Below are positions 52,192 through 60,741 of a stretch of 64,000 nucleotides of DNA, one piece after another (positions within the stretch are counted from its first letter, which is position 1; the number at the start of each line of letters is the position of its first letter). Where the stretch lies: assembly GCF_033542235.1 (NCBI RefSeq), contig NZ_JAWRCU010000002.1:372001-436000 (forward strand), given 5' to 3'. The position numbers and the translations under genes are program-made. This DNA is from JAWRCU01 sp033542235 (lineage in GTDB: Bacteria; Pseudomonadota; Alphaproteobacteria; Rhizobiales; Rhizobiaceae). The notes under the pieces are model-generated. The model was not told where the DNA came from. It saw only the letters and a program-made list of their open reading frames with translations, and did not search any database.

Positions 52192-52440
52192 TTGATAACA
52201 TCTGCACAGATGCGTGCCGCCCGGGCGCTGCTTGGCATCGACCAGCGTCAGCTTGCCGATCTGGCCGGCGTTTCGGTGCCGACCATCCAGCGGATGGAGG
52301 CAAGTGAAGGCACCGTGCGCGGCGTGATCGAGACGCTGACGAAAGTCGTCGAGGCGCTCGATCGTGCAGGCGTTCAGCTGATCGGCGACAACGCGGTGAG
52401 CGATGGCGGCGGACGCGGCGTTCGCCTGAAGCAGCCATAA
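52192..52440 (+). CDS. Small XRE-type HTH regulator
   Basis: 82 residues from a TTG giving MITSAQMRAARALLGIDQRQ, the usual opening of this rhizobial group; ATG at 52210 would remove six of those residues. The helix-turn-helix is RQLADLAGVSVPTIQRMEAS, followed by LTKVVEALDRAGVQLIGDNA, common in DNA-binding proteins next to SulP genes. It lies 95 bp upstream of the SulP transporter and probably regulates it or itself. Confidence 0.85.
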   Translation: MITSAQMRAARALLGIDQRQLADLAGVSVPTIQRMEASEGTVRGVIETLTKVVEALDRAGVQLIGDNAVSDGGGRGVRLKQP

Positions 52441-52535
52441 GCGACGAGCACCTCCTGACATCCAGCGCATATGCGCCTGGCCGCCCGGGTTCGGTCGACC
52501 ATGCCAGCTCTATTGCGGCAAGCGAAAGGATTGCC

Positions 52536-54260
52536 ATGGCTGCCCGATCCGTTGAACCCCGATTCCTCGAGCTGTTCACGCCCAAGCTGGTCACCGTTCT
52601 CAGGGAACGCTACGGGCCGGCTGACCTTCGGGCCGACGCCATTTCCGGCCTGACCGTCGCAATCGTCGCGCTGCCGCTCTCGATGGCCATTGCGATCGGA
52701 TCGGGCGTCACTCCCGATCGCGGTCTTTTCACTTCGATCATCGGAGGCTTCGTGGTCTCGGCGCTCGGCGGCAGCCGCTTTCAAATCGCCGGCCCGGCCG
52801 GCGCATTCATCGTGCTCGTTTCGTCGACCGTGACAGCACATGGGCTTGACGGACTCCTTCTTGCAACCATGATATCCGGGCTGATCCTGCTCGCCATCGG
52901 CCTGTTGCGGCTCGGGACTTTCATCAAATACATCCCATACCCGGTGACGGTCGGCTTCACGTCAGGCATCGCCGTCATCATCTTTGCAAGCCAGATCAAG
53001 GAACTCCTCGGCCTCGACCTGGAAAACGAACCGGGACCTTTCCTGCCGAAGCTGCGGGCGATCGTCGATGCGCTGCCCACGATGAACGTCTACGCCGCTC
53101 TTGTTGCGGTATTGACGATCGGGATCATCGTCCTCGTTCGCCGCTATCGCCCGCATTGGCCAGCCTACATTATCGCGGCGGCCGTCGTAGCGGTCGCCGC
53201 AGCACTCTTCGGTTTGCCAGTGCAGACCATCGGAACACGCTTCGGCGGCATTCCTCATTCGCTGCCGGCACCGCAGCTGCCGTCGCTCTCCCCTGAAAAG
53301 ATAGTCGAAGTGCTCCCATCGGCGCTTTCCTTCGCGCTGCTGGGCTGCATCGAGAGCCTCCTTTCGGCAGTGGTGGCTGATTCCATGAGCGGCCGACGTC
53401 ACCGCTCCAACTGCGAGCTGGTCGCGCAGGGCCTAGCCAATGTCGCTTCGCCGCTCTTCGGTGGCTTCTGCGTCACCGGTAATATCGCGCGGACGGCGAC
53501 CAACGTGCGTTCCGGCGCCCGCGGGCCAGTGTCGGGCATGTTGCATTCGGTCTTCCTGCTCATCTTCATGCTCGTTGCCGCGCCGCTTGCTTCTTACATC
53601 CCGCTCGCCGCCCTCGCCGGTGTGCTCGCCGTCGTCTCCTGGAACATGGCCGAGAAGCACGAATTCGCATCCCTCATCCGCGCCTCAGCCGGCGACGCGG
53701 CGGTGCTGCTGACGACCTTCGTGCTCGTCGTGTTTCGCGACCTCACCGAAGGTATTCTCGTTGGCTTTGCGATCGCCGCACTGCTCTTCCTGCATCGAAT
53801 GGCGAGCGCGGTCGCTGTCGAGCACGGGCCGGTCGTGGAGTTGGACAAACCGGATACGGCCAACGGTCGCAAGCCTTACGATTCAGGGTTGGCTACCGAT
53901 CCTGACATCGTGGTCTGCAGGATATCGGGAGCGTTCTTCTTTGGGGCGGCTGCAAGCGTTGGGGCAGCGTTGGACCGCATCGGCGAACATCCAAGTGCCT
54001 ATATCATCGACTTCACGACAGTGCCGTTTCTCGATTCCAGCGGTGCCGCCACACTTGAAGGCTTCGTACGCAAGGCAACCCGCCGAGGGGCAACCATTCA
54101 CATCAGCGGCGCGTCGCGGTCAGTTCGGCGCGTTCTCTTGACGCATGGCATGCGGCCGCCGCGCGTCCGCTTCAGACGGACGCTGGCCGAGGCGCTCGAG
54201 GAGGCACGCAAGGCCAGGTACAAGGAGGAAGCTGCGATCGCTCCGGCAGCGGTCGTATAA
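52536..54260 (+). CDS. SulP-family anion transporter with STAS domain
   Basis: 574 residues. The SulP membrane domain (about 30-420) has DAISGLTVAIVALPLSMAIA and the GSRFQIAGPAGAF substrate region. A C-terminal STAS domain (about 440-560) contains YIIDFTTVPFLDSSGAATLE. It would be a proton or sodium coupled transporter of sulfate, bicarbonate or dicarboxylates in the inner membrane. The preceding XRE gene suggests local control; no carbonic anhydrase is nearby to favour bicarbonate. Confidence 0.93.
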   Translation: MAARSVEPRFLELFTPKLVTVLRERYGPADLRADAISGLTVAIVALPLSMAIAIGSGVTPDRGLFTSIIGGFVVSALGGSRFQIAGPAGAFIVLVSSTVTAHGLDGLLLATMISGLILLAIGLLRLGTFIKYIPYPVTVGFTSGIAVIIFASQIKELLGLDLENEPGPFLPKLRAIVDALPTMNVYAALVAVLTIGIIVLVRRYRPHWPAYIIAAAVVAVAAALFGLPVQTIGTRFGGIPHSLPAPQLPSLSPEKIVEVLPSALSFALLGCIESLLSAVVADSMSGRRHRSNCELVAQGLANVASPLFGGFCVTGNIARTATNVRSGARGPVSGMLHSVFLLIFMLVAAPLASYIPLAALAGVLAVVSWNMAEKHEFASLIRASAGDAAVLLTTFVLVVFRDLTEGILVGFAIAALLFLHRMASAVAVEHGPVVELDKPDTANGRKPYDSGLATDPDIVVCRISGAFFFGAAASVGAALDRIGEHPSAYIIDFTTVPFLDSSGAATLEGFVRKATRRGATIHISGASRSVRRVLLTHGMRPPRVRFRRTLAEALEEARKARYKEEAAIAPAAVV

Positions 54261-54286
54261 ATCGCTTCGCGAGTTCCCCTGAAGGC

Positions 54287-54916
54287 TCAACCGGTCCTGC
54301 GGGAACTTGCCTGGCGCGGCTTTTCGATCGCCGCAAAGCGCGCCAAGAATTCCCTCTGCACCTTGTTCGGCGCACGGGGAATGAGGTCGAAGCGCGATAC
54401 CTCGAAGCCGCGTGGCCGGCCGAAGAAGCGCGTCGCCTCGGCAATCGTGAATCCGGCAAGCTCCGTCGCCTCGAAATAGGCGGCGACGTGATCTGCGCGC
54501 TTGATCGAATCGTTGAGCGCCGAGGTCGGTTCTGCCGGAAGTGCGAAACGCAGATGAATGGCCCGCTTCAGCCGGTTCTCGACTTCCTTGTAATCGCCGC
54601 CGACCACCGCCTTGAACGGCGAGATCATGTCACCGATCACATATTCGGCCGCATCATGCAGCAGTGCGGTCAGCCGTTCTGTCGGCGTTGGATCGGGCGT
54701 GATCGCGCAGAATATCTCCTCGACCAGAAGGCAGTGCTGCGCGACCGAGAAAGCGTGGTCGCCGCTCGTTTGGCCGTTCCAGCGTGCGACGCGGGCGAGC
54801 CCGTGCGCAATGTCGCCGATCTCGATGTCGAGCGGCGAAGGATCCAGGAGGTCGAGCCTGCGGCCGGACAGCATGCGCTGCCAGGCGCGCGGCGGAGCAC
54901 CGATGCGGTCCGGCAT
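54287..54916 (-). CDS. HD-domain phosphohydrolase, YfbR-like
   Basis: 209 residues from MPDRIGAPPRAWQRMLSG. HD residues are in SGDHAFSVAQHCLLVEE, LTALLHDAAEYVIGDM and IKRADHVAAYFEATEL, matching COG1896 5'-nucleotidase YfbR. It probably dephosphorylates nucleoside monophosphates in the cytosol. Its ATG overlaps the ygfZ stop by one base (TGATG), so it is co-translated with ygfZ. Confidence 0.88.
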   Translation of the reverse strand: MPDRIGAPPRAWQRMLSGRRLDLLDPSPLDIEIGDIAHGLARVARWNGQTSGDHAFSVAQHCLLVEEIFCAITPDPTPTERLTALLHDAAEYVIGDMISPFKAVVGGDYKEVENRLKRAIHLRFALPAEPTSALNDSIKRADHVAAYFEATELAGFTIAEATRFFGRPRGFEVSRFDLIPRAPNKVQREFLARFAAIEKPRQASSRRTG

Positions 54917-55791
54917 CAGGCCTGTTCCGGGGCGACCGCCTCCGGGAACCGGAACTTGGCGGAGGACGGGATGCTGAGCGTGATCGGCATACCCCCGGCC
55001 GTGATCGGCCATCCGGTATCGATTGCATCCTTGACCCGGTCGATACGGACGATGGCGAGTCCCGTCTCGCCGACCACGGTGCCGAGCGCACCGATCGAGC
55101 GGCCGTCCGCGAGAATTTCCGTGCCAGAACTGGGCAGGGGGCCTGATGCGACCATCACGCGGCGGCGTGCCGTGCCGCGATGCTGCATGCGCGAGACCAC
55201 CTCCTGGCCGACATAGCAGCCCTTCTGAAAGCCGACACCACCATTCTCGTCGAGAAGGACGTCGTGCGGGAAGGCATCACCAGCAGCATAGTCTGCACCG
55301 CTTTCGGCAACGCCATATTCGATCCGCAGCGCGTGCCAATCGCCCTCATTGGCAGTTTCGGTCGGAAGCGGGGGCGCATATTGGCGCAACACCTTCGCGT
55401 CGACGGGGAATCGCGTGTCGCGTAGCGCCGCCGAATCTGAACCGGCTGAATCGGCCTGCGGTGCGCTTGAATCACCTCTCCACGAAACGGCGACAAGTGC
55501 CTGATCCTGCTTGGCAATCGTCGCCTTGGCCCGCAGCTTGTAGAGGGTGAGCCGGCGCACGAAGTCGTCCGCGAGTGCGGTGCGGCAATCAAGCAGGAAG
55601 CGCTTGTCGCCTGCGCGGGAAATCAGGAAATCGAACAGGATCTTGCCCTGCGGCGAGAGCAGGGCGCTGGGTTTCGCTTCGCCTTTGCCGAGCGAAGACA
55701 GATCCGCCGTGACGATGTTCTGGAGCAACGTCTCGGCGTCGTCGCCTTCGACGGCAATCAGCGCGCGGTCGTCGAGATGGACGGTCGGCAT
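54916..55791 (-). CDS. ygfZ: Folate-binding protein YgfZ/GcvT-like
   Basis: 291 residues from MPTVHLDDRALIAVEGDDAE with AGGA 5 bases upstream. The family signature KGCYVGQEVVSRM is present. YgfZ (COG0354, IBA57 type) uses folate to support maturation of iron-sulfur enzymes such as MiaB. It overlaps the HD gene downstream and is divergent from the dihydroorotase-family gene 72 bp away. Confidence 0.94.
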   Translation of the reverse strand: MPTVHLDDRALIAVEGDDAETLLQNIVTADLSSLGKGEAKPSALLSPQGKILFDFLISRAGDKRFLLDCRTALADDFVRRLTLYKLRAKATIAKQDQALVAVSWRGDSSAPQADSAGSDSAALRDTRFPVDAKVLRQYAPPLPTETANEGDWHALRIEYGVAESGADYAAGDAFPHDVLLDENGGVGFQKGCYVGQEVVSRMQHRGTARRRVMVASGPLPSSGTEILADGRSIGALGTVVGETGLAIVRIDRVKDAIDTGWPITAGGMPITLSIPSSAKFRFPEAVAPEQA

Positions 55792-55863
55792 GGGATCCTG
55801 ACCTTGCAATTCGGGAGGCCATTACGTAAGCCGCCCGCATCTTACCGGCAAGGGCTGTGAGCG

Positions 55864-57195
55864 ATGGCGACGACCTACGACCTGATCCTCAAAGGCGGGA
55901 CGGTGGTCAATCAGGACGGCGTCGGTGTCCGCGACATCGGCGTGACTGGCGGCCGCATCGTCGCGATCGGCGATCTCGGAAAAGCGCGCGCGGGAACATC
56001 GATCGACTGCCGCGGGTTGCATGTGCTGCCCGGCGTCATCGACAGCCAGGTGCATTTCCGCGAGCCCGGAGCCGAGCACAAGGAAGACCTGGAAAGCGGC
56101 TCGCGCGCTGCCGTTCTGGGCGGCGTCACCGCCGTTTTCGAGATGCCGAATACCAATCCGCTGACGACGAGCGAGGCGGCGCTTGCCGACAAGGTCAGGC
56201 GCGGCACGCACCGCATGCATTGCGACTTCGCGTTCTGGGTTGGCGGCACGCGCGACAATGCCGGAGATGTGAACGAGCTGGAGCGCCTGCCCGGGGCAGC
56301 CGGCATCAAGGTGTTCATGGGGTCCTCTACGGGCGACCTGCTGGTCGAGGATGACGAAGGCGTAGCGGCGATCCTGAGGAACACGCGCCGGCGCGCCGCC
56401 TTCCATTCCGAGGACGAGTACCGGCTGCGCGAGCGCCTCGACCTGCGCGTTGAGGGCGATGCGTCCTCGCATCCTGTCTGGCGCGACGAGCTGGCGGCCC
56501 TGCGCTGCACGGAGCGGCTGGTCGCGATCGCCCGCAAGGCGCGCGCGCGCATCCATGTGCTGCATATTTCGACTGCCGAAGAAATCGAGTTCCTGCGCAA
56601 TCACAAGGACGTCGCAAGCTGCGAGGCGACCCCTCATCACTTGACCCTGTCGGCCGACGACTATGCCAGGTTGGGCACCTTGCTGCAGATGAACCCGCCG
56701 GTCCGCAGCGCCCGCCATCGCGATGGTGTCTGGCGCGGCGTCGCCCGAGGCATAGTCGACGTGCTCGGCTCGGACCATGCCCCGCATACGCTGGCCGAGA
56801 AGGCCAAGCCTTATCCCGCCTCGCCATCAGGCATGCCGGGCGTGCAGACACTGGTGCCTGTGATGCTCGACCATGTGAATGCCGGGCGTCTCACGATCGA
56901 ACGCTTCGTCGATCTCGCCAGCCATGGGCCCCAGCGCCTTTTCGGGATTGCCTGCAAGGGCCGTATCGCCGCCGGCTACGATGCCGATTTCACTGTTGTC
57001 GACCTGAAGCGCCGCGAGACGATCCGCAACGCCCAGGCCGGCTCGCGGGCAGGCTGGACGCCTTATGACGGAATGGAGGTGACCGGCTGGCCGATCGGCA
57101 CCATCGTGCGCGGCAGGCGCGTCATGTGGGAAGGCGAGCTCGTGGAGACGGGGCAGGGCGAGCCGGTGATGTTTGCCGAGGCGCTGCCGGTATGA
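55864..57195 (+). CDS. Dihydroorotase-family amidohydrolase with an altered metal motif
   Basis: 443 residues of the type I dihydroorotase/allantoinase fold. Motifs: GVIDSQVHFREPG, IKVFMGSSTGDLL (the carbamylated Lys), AFHSEDEYRL, HVLHISTAEEIEFL and VLGSDHAPHT. The first motif, normally DxHxH, reads D60-S-Q62-V-H64, so the first His ligand is Gln; the rest of the site is intact. Rhizobia often carry this form beside a canonical PyrC. It could be dihydroorotase or a hydantoinase-like enzyme. Divergent from ygfZ. Confidence 0.85.
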   Translation: MATTYDLILKGGTVVNQDGVGVRDIGVTGGRIVAIGDLGKARAGTSIDCRGLHVLPGVIDSQVHFREPGAEHKEDLESGSRAAVLGGVTAVFEMPNTNPLTTSEAALADKVRRGTHRMHCDFAFWVGGTRDNAGDVNELERLPGAAGIKVFMGSSTGDLLVEDDEGVAAILRNTRRRAAFHSEDEYRLRERLDLRVEGDASSHPVWRDELAALRCTERLVAIARKARARIHVLHISTAEEIEFLRNHKDVASCEATPHHLTLSADDYARLGTLLQMNPPVRSARHRDGVWRGVARGIVDVLGSDHAPHTLAEKAKPYPASPSGMPGVQTLVPVMLDHVNAGRLTIERFVDLASHGPQRLFGIACKGRIAAGYDADFTVVDLKRRETIRNAQAGSRAGWTPYDGMEVTGWPIGTIVRGRRVMWEGELVETGQGEPVMFAEALPV

Positions 57196-57317
57196 GGCAG
57201 TAGGGCAATAAGGCAATACAATAAGGCAATAGCGGAACTTCGGCGCCGAGTGGCGGCAGGTCCGCTCGATATGCTTACATATTGCCCTATTGCCTTACTG
57301 CCCTATTCCCCTCTGCC
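57196..57317. repeat. Array of TA(A/G)GGCAA units forming an inverted repeat
   Basis: Directly after the stop at 57195, units TAGGGCAA, TAAGGCAA, TACAA and TAAGGCAA run rightward. From about 57271 the complementary TATTGCCC-TATTGCC-TTACTGCCC-TATTCCCC-TCTGCCTCA runs back, so TGAGGCAG at the left edge also pairs with CTGCCTCA at the right. A GC-rich loop of about 40 bp holds CTTCGGCGCCGAG. The right edge abuts the stop codon of the convergent gene at 57318. Design parallels 32411-32602. Confidence 0.85.
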
Positions 57318-58178
57318 TCAATCACCAGCGACAAAGAACGACCACCGCCCCTCGGGCGTAATGCCGACCCGGTAAAAAATGTAGGTGCCGTAGGTCTTCA
57401 TCTCGTCATAGTCGCCCGACGTCACGATCCTGAATAGCTCCACCTTCTGGGCGGGCGTCAGCTTCTCGAGCGGAACGGCAAAGAAATAGGGCCATACATA
57501 CATGTCGTTCGGCGTGCCGGCATCCATGTGGACAAAGCCGGCGCTGAGCACGTCTTCGAGAATGGCAAGGATCTCGGCGCCTTCCTTGTCGCCGGATAGC
57601 TCCTTCAGATAGTCGATCGGGTCGCCCTCGATCGCGCCGAAGGAGAGCTGGGTACCGCTCTCGCCTGGTTCGAGCAGCGGTCTGAGCTTCTCGATATCGC
57701 CGCTCTTGGTAGCCTCCATGATGCGGTCGTGCAACCGCCTGACGGGTTCCGGCAGCTTGCCAAGATCATAGACGATTTCCGGGATCGGTGCGTTGGGATC
57801 GATCGCCAGACGCGCGCTGTCCGGGGGGCCTTCACCGCCGGGATCCGCTTCATCCGGCTGAGACTGGTCAGGCTCAGACTTGCCAGGCCCGGCCTTGTCA
57901 GGCTCGCCCAAGCCCGGCGCGGTGGTCGTCGAGTCCGGAGAGGGCACCTGATTGAGGGGAGGCAGCGATTTCTTCTCGATGGACTGATCGTCGGAGGGCT
58001 GGGCCGGCGTATCGGAAGGCTGCGGTATCTCCTCGCGTTTGATTTCGCTCAACGCCGATGCCGGCTGCACCGAAATATGCACCACCCCGACGGCCAGCAG
58101 TGCGGCCAAGGCAGCTGCGAGCGCCGATCTCGAAAGCGCAGGCAATACAGCCGATTCAATTGAAATGGCTCGAGGCAT
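57318..58178 (-). CDS. Secreted hypothetical protein with Pro-rich linker
   Basis: 286 residues from MPRAISIESAVLPALSRSAL, with a hydrophobic signal/anchor (ALAAALAALLAVGVVHISVQ). A low-complexity Pro/Asp/Glu-rich linker (about 50-130) precedes a C-terminal domain with RRLHDRIMEATKSGDIEKLR, YLKELSGDKEGAEILAIL and WPYFFAVPLEKLTPAQKVEL. Periplasmic location is likely. I know it only as a conserved hypothetical of rhizobia. Confidence 0.8.
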   Translation of the reverse strand: MPRAISIESAVLPALSRSALAAALAALLAVGVVHISVQPASALSEIKREEIPQPSDTPAQPSDDQSIEKKSLPPLNQVPSPDSTTTAPGLGEPDKAGPGKSEPDQSQPDEADPGGEGPPDSARLAIDPNAPIPEIVYDLGKLPEPVRRLHDRIMEATKSGDIEKLRPLLEPGESGTQLSFGAIEGDPIDYLKELSGDKEGAEILAILEDVLSAGFVHMDAGTPNDMYVWPYFFAVPLEKLTPAQKVELFRIVTSGDYDEMKTYGTYIFYRVGITPEGRWSFFVAGD

Positions 58179-58255
58179 TGGGCGAAATCTCCGGCCGCGG
58201 CTGGAATTCGTGGCCGCGTGCGGCACTATAGTCGATTACTCGCCTGCGATATGCG

Positions 58256-58513
58256 TCAATGGCGCAACAGCGAGCGCTCGAATTCGCCGGCCACCACCTT
58301 TTCGCGCATGCGATCGAGAAGGGCGAGCGCCGCCTTCTCGCCGGAGCAGCGGACAAGCTCGGCAAAAGCTGTCGCAAGTGCCGCTTCGGCGATGATTTCA
58401 GGCTCGATGCCGGCCGAGAGTCCCTCCGCCCAGGCTTCGTTATGGCTTTCCGTCGCTGTCAGCCGCTTTTCTTCGCGAACCAGCGCGTCGATGTCGCTGA
58501 GGCCGTGTTCCAT
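58256..58513 (-). CDS. Small hypothetical protein (85 aa)
   Basis: 85 residues from the ATG preceded by GAGGGTGG; the TTG at 58534 would add seven. It is helical and soluble, with AEAALATAFAELVRCSGEKA and LLDRMREKVVAGEFERSLL, and has no signal or membrane span. Family not recognised. It lies 78 bp upstream of the secreted hypothetical on the same strand. Confidence 0.65.
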   Translation of the reverse strand: MEHGLSDIDALVREEKRLTATESHNEAWAEGLSAGIEPEIIAEAALATAFAELVRCSGEKAALALLDRMREKVVAGEFERSLLRH

Positions 58514-58651
58514 GGCCGATACCACCCTCTTCAAGTTGCGATCCGAACTCGTTTCGAATCAACTTGACCAGTCCCTTTTACGTCCCGTTAAGCGTTCTAG
58601 CACAGCGAATCTGTCCTGTATGGGGCGCGTGGCGAAAAAGTTAACATCAAT

Positions 58652-59032
58652 TTAATTGCCGTAGCGCGCCGCGATGTCACGCGACAGCGCCTCGCCCTCT
58701 TTCATGTAGCGGGAAATCGCCTCGGTCGCCGATGCGGTGCAGGCGACATAAACCCCGTCGAAGGACCGGTAGCCGCGATTGAAGCTGGCGACAAAGCGGG
58801 CGCGCCGCTCCTGATTTGGGTTTTCCGTAGCCAGCAGTTGCTCCATCTCGTTGCGCCACTGGTCGCCCTCTTCGCCGCAGAGATTACGCAAGTAGTGGAG
58901 CGAGCCGAGCACCTCGGCTAGCCTGAGCAGCGGCTGCTCGAAGGGCGCTTCCGCGCTTGCCGCCCCTGCCGGTCCGCCTGCTAGCGAAAGGACCGCAATG
59001 AAAACTGCCGGATATGCCCAAGCTCTCGCCAT
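58652..59032 (-). CDS. TIGR02301-family secreted protein
   Basis: 126 residues from MARAWAYPAVFIAVLSLAGG, a signal peptide; AAGGA lies 5 bases upstream, and the longer open frame to 59191 crosses a palindrome. The mature part has LLRLAEVLGSLHYLRNLCGE and RARFVASFNRGYRSFDGVYV, with two Cys that could form a disulfide (in NLCGE and VACTAS). The family is restricted to Alphaproteobacteria and has no known function. Confidence 0.85.
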   Translation of the reverse strand: MARAWAYPAVFIAVLSLAGGPAGAASAEAPFEQPLLRLAEVLGSLHYLRNLCGEEGDQWRNEMEQLLATENPNQERRARFVASFNRGYRSFDGVYVACTASATEAISRYMKEGEALSRDIAARYGN

Positions 59033-59075
59033 AAGTCCTTGTGGCGCATGATTTTGTCGGCGGCAAGGCAGGATG

Positions 59076-59192
59076 CTGGAGCAGGATGAACTGGAGTCAT
59101 TCATCCTGCTCCAGTTCTTTGTCTTTGCAGGCATGATCTTGTCCGAAAAGTCTGCAACTTTTTGCTGCGCTGTCCTCCGGTTCGAGATCATG
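59076..59192. repeat. Palindromic intergenic element with a 15-bp perfect stem
   Basis: CTGGAGCAGGATGAA (59076-59090) and TTCATCCTGCTCCAG (59100-59114) are perfect complements around a 9-base loop. Just after it, GCATGATCTTGTCCGAAAAGTC... ends with GAGATCATG near 59183-59191, giving a second imperfect palindrome. The GCATGATC...GATCATGC motif is typical of a repeat family seen widely in Mesorhizobium. It lies between the Nudix gene end and the TIGR02301 start. Confidence 0.75.
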
Positions 59193-59194
59193 TC

Positions 59195-59623
59195 CTAACC
59201 AGCTTCCGCGCTGATCGCGCGTGCGGTGTCGAGCACCGAAGGAATGATCGGCAGCGCCTCCATTTCATGGAGACGGAACCAACCTGCCGCCGCCGCATCA
59301 TCGCCGGCCTGCAAGATGCCGCTCGGGCCCCAGCCGCGGAAGACGAGCAGCCGAAACGCCGGAAAGTCTGCGGATGGTGAGCCGGGCAGCAGATATTGCC
59401 TGAACGGCGCCAGGCGCTCGACCGCAAGGCCTGTCTCCTCCGCAAGTTCACGACGCACGGCCTCCTCATCGCTCTCGCCGTCCTGCACGCGTCCGCCGGG
59501 AAAGGCATAGAGGCCCATCGAGGGTTCGTGCCCCCGCTGGATCAGCAGAAAGCGGCCCTCATGCAGGATGGCGACAGAGACGCCGGGGAGATAAGCAGTC
59601 GGACTGGGTGAGCGTATGGCCAT
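59195..59623 (-). CDS. Nudix hydrolase
   Basis: 142 residues. The Nudix box is GGRVQDGESDEEAVRRELAEETGL read in overlapping pieces, with REL-EE-G intact. The N-terminal VSVAILHEGRFLLIQRGHEP and the aromatic PSMGLYAFPGG suit an ADP-ribose or nucleotide-sugar pyrophosphatase. Substrate not certain. It stands 60 bp-scale downstream of no other gene and is divergent from the SRAP gene. Confidence 0.92.
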   Translation of the reverse strand: MAIRSPSPTAYLPGVSVAILHEGRFLLIQRGHEPSMGLYAFPGGRVQDGESDEEAVRRELAEETGLAVERLAPFRQYLLPGSPSADFPAFRLLVFRGWGPSGILQAGDDAAAAGWFRLHEMEALPIIPSVLDTARAISAEAG

Positions 59624-59767
59624 GGTCTTTTCTGGGTAAGCACAGATGTCTGGAAGATCGATGAGCGCGGCACAAGGGGTTTGACGTGCTGCTGTTGGAT
59701 CGCCAACTTACAGCACGGTTCCGGGAAGTTGCGACAGTCCTGGCCCCGGATGGAGAGAACTCCCGTC

Positions 59768-60517
59768 ATGTGCCGCCGGTTTGCGCTCATCCATAAGCGA
59801 AATGTTGTCGAGGAATACTTCGCCACGGCGGATTTCGAGGATTTTCCAGCGCGCTACAACATCGCGCCGACCCAGCCGATTCTGCTGGTGACTGCCGGAT
59901 TGGCGCGTGAGCCCGGCTCGAATCTCGCCAACCGCCGTTCGCTGCTTGTGCGCTGGGGTCTGATTCCCGGCTGGGCGAAGAACCCGAAGGAAATGTCTCT
60001 GCTCATCAATGCGCGGGCCGAATCGGCGAACGAAAATGCTGCCTTCAGGGCGGCTATGCGCCATCGCCGCTCGCTGATCCCGGCTTCCGGCTTCTACGAA
60101 TGGCAGCGTGACGGCGCGAGCAAGGGCCAGCCCTATTGGGTGCGGCCGCGCCATGGCGGGATCATCGCCTTTGCCGGGCTGATGGAGACCTGGCTCGAGC
60201 CAGGCGGTTCCGAGATCGACACCGCCGCGATTCTGACGACCGCGGCGAACGGGGTGATCTCCGGTATTCACGACCGCATGCCGGTGGTGATCGAGCCGAG
60301 CCATTTCGACCGCTGGCTCGATTGCCTCAACAGCGAGCCACGCGACGTTGCCGATCTGCTGAAGCCACCGGATCCCGAATTCTTCGAGGCGATCCCGATT
60401 TCCGACAAGGTCAACAGGGTAACGAATACGGGACCTGATCTTCAGCATGCTGTGGCGGCCGCCGATGTCCGGTCGAAGCCTGAGGTCAAGGACAGTACGC
60501 AGCTGTCGCTGTTTTGA
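59768..60517 (+). CDS. SOS response-associated peptidase (SRAP, YedK/HMCES family)
   Basis: 249 residues; the start is fixed by the catalytic Cys2 of MCRRFALIH, which must become the N-terminus after Met removal. Other SRAP residues are in YNIAPTQPILLV, NARAES (Asn), ASGFYEWQRDG (Glu) and IHDRMPVVI (His). It forms a stable thiazolidine crosslink with abasic sites in single-stranded DNA. No LexA box (GTTC-N7-GTTC) was recognised upstream. Confidence 0.94.
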   Translation: MCRRFALIHKRNVVEEYFATADFEDFPARYNIAPTQPILLVTAGLAREPGSNLANRRSLLVRWGLIPGWAKNPKEMSLLINARAESANENAAFRAAMRHRRSLIPASGFYEWQRDGASKGQPYWVRPRHGGIIAFAGLMETWLEPGGSEIDTAAILTTAANGVISGIHDRMPVVIEPSHFDRWLDCLNSEPRDVADLLKPPDPEFFEAIPISDKVNRVTNTGPDLQHAVAAADVRSKPEVKDSTQLSLF

Positions 60518-60588
60518 TGCGGAGGCGGATTGCGCCGGCACCTCGCGCTTGCCGCAAGAGAGGCGTGCCGGCGACGGCGGTTAGCCTG

Positions 60589-60741
60589 TCAGGCTGCGTT
60601 GCTGGCAGCAGGAGTCTTGCGCTTCTTGTTGGTGTGCAGCAGCGCCGCGCGAAGCACCGCGGGCCCGATCGAGCGGAATTGACCATGGAGTTCGGCATGT
60701 TGCGCTCGGTCTCGCTCGACCGGCTTCTTAATCTTCTGCAT
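60589..60741 (-). CDS. Small highly basic hypothetical protein (50 aa)
   Basis: 50 residues, MQKIKKPVERDRAQHAELHG to TPAASNAA, preceded by GGGG 7-8 bases upstream. It has a strong basic character (KK, NKKRK) without membrane span, suggesting nucleic-acid or ribosome binding. The frame remains open upstream to 60858, but this start is the best supported. Not a recognised family; conservation should decide. Confidence 0.5.
   Translation of the reverse strand: MQKIKKPVERDRAQHAELHGQFRSIGPAVLRAALLHTNKKRKTPAASNAA

Noticed and set aside
57230..57265. Another GGAAC-type stress promoter (AGCGGAACTTCGG)
   Set aside because: No GTT at 16-18 bases and it lies in the loop of a repeat with no gene downstream in that direction.
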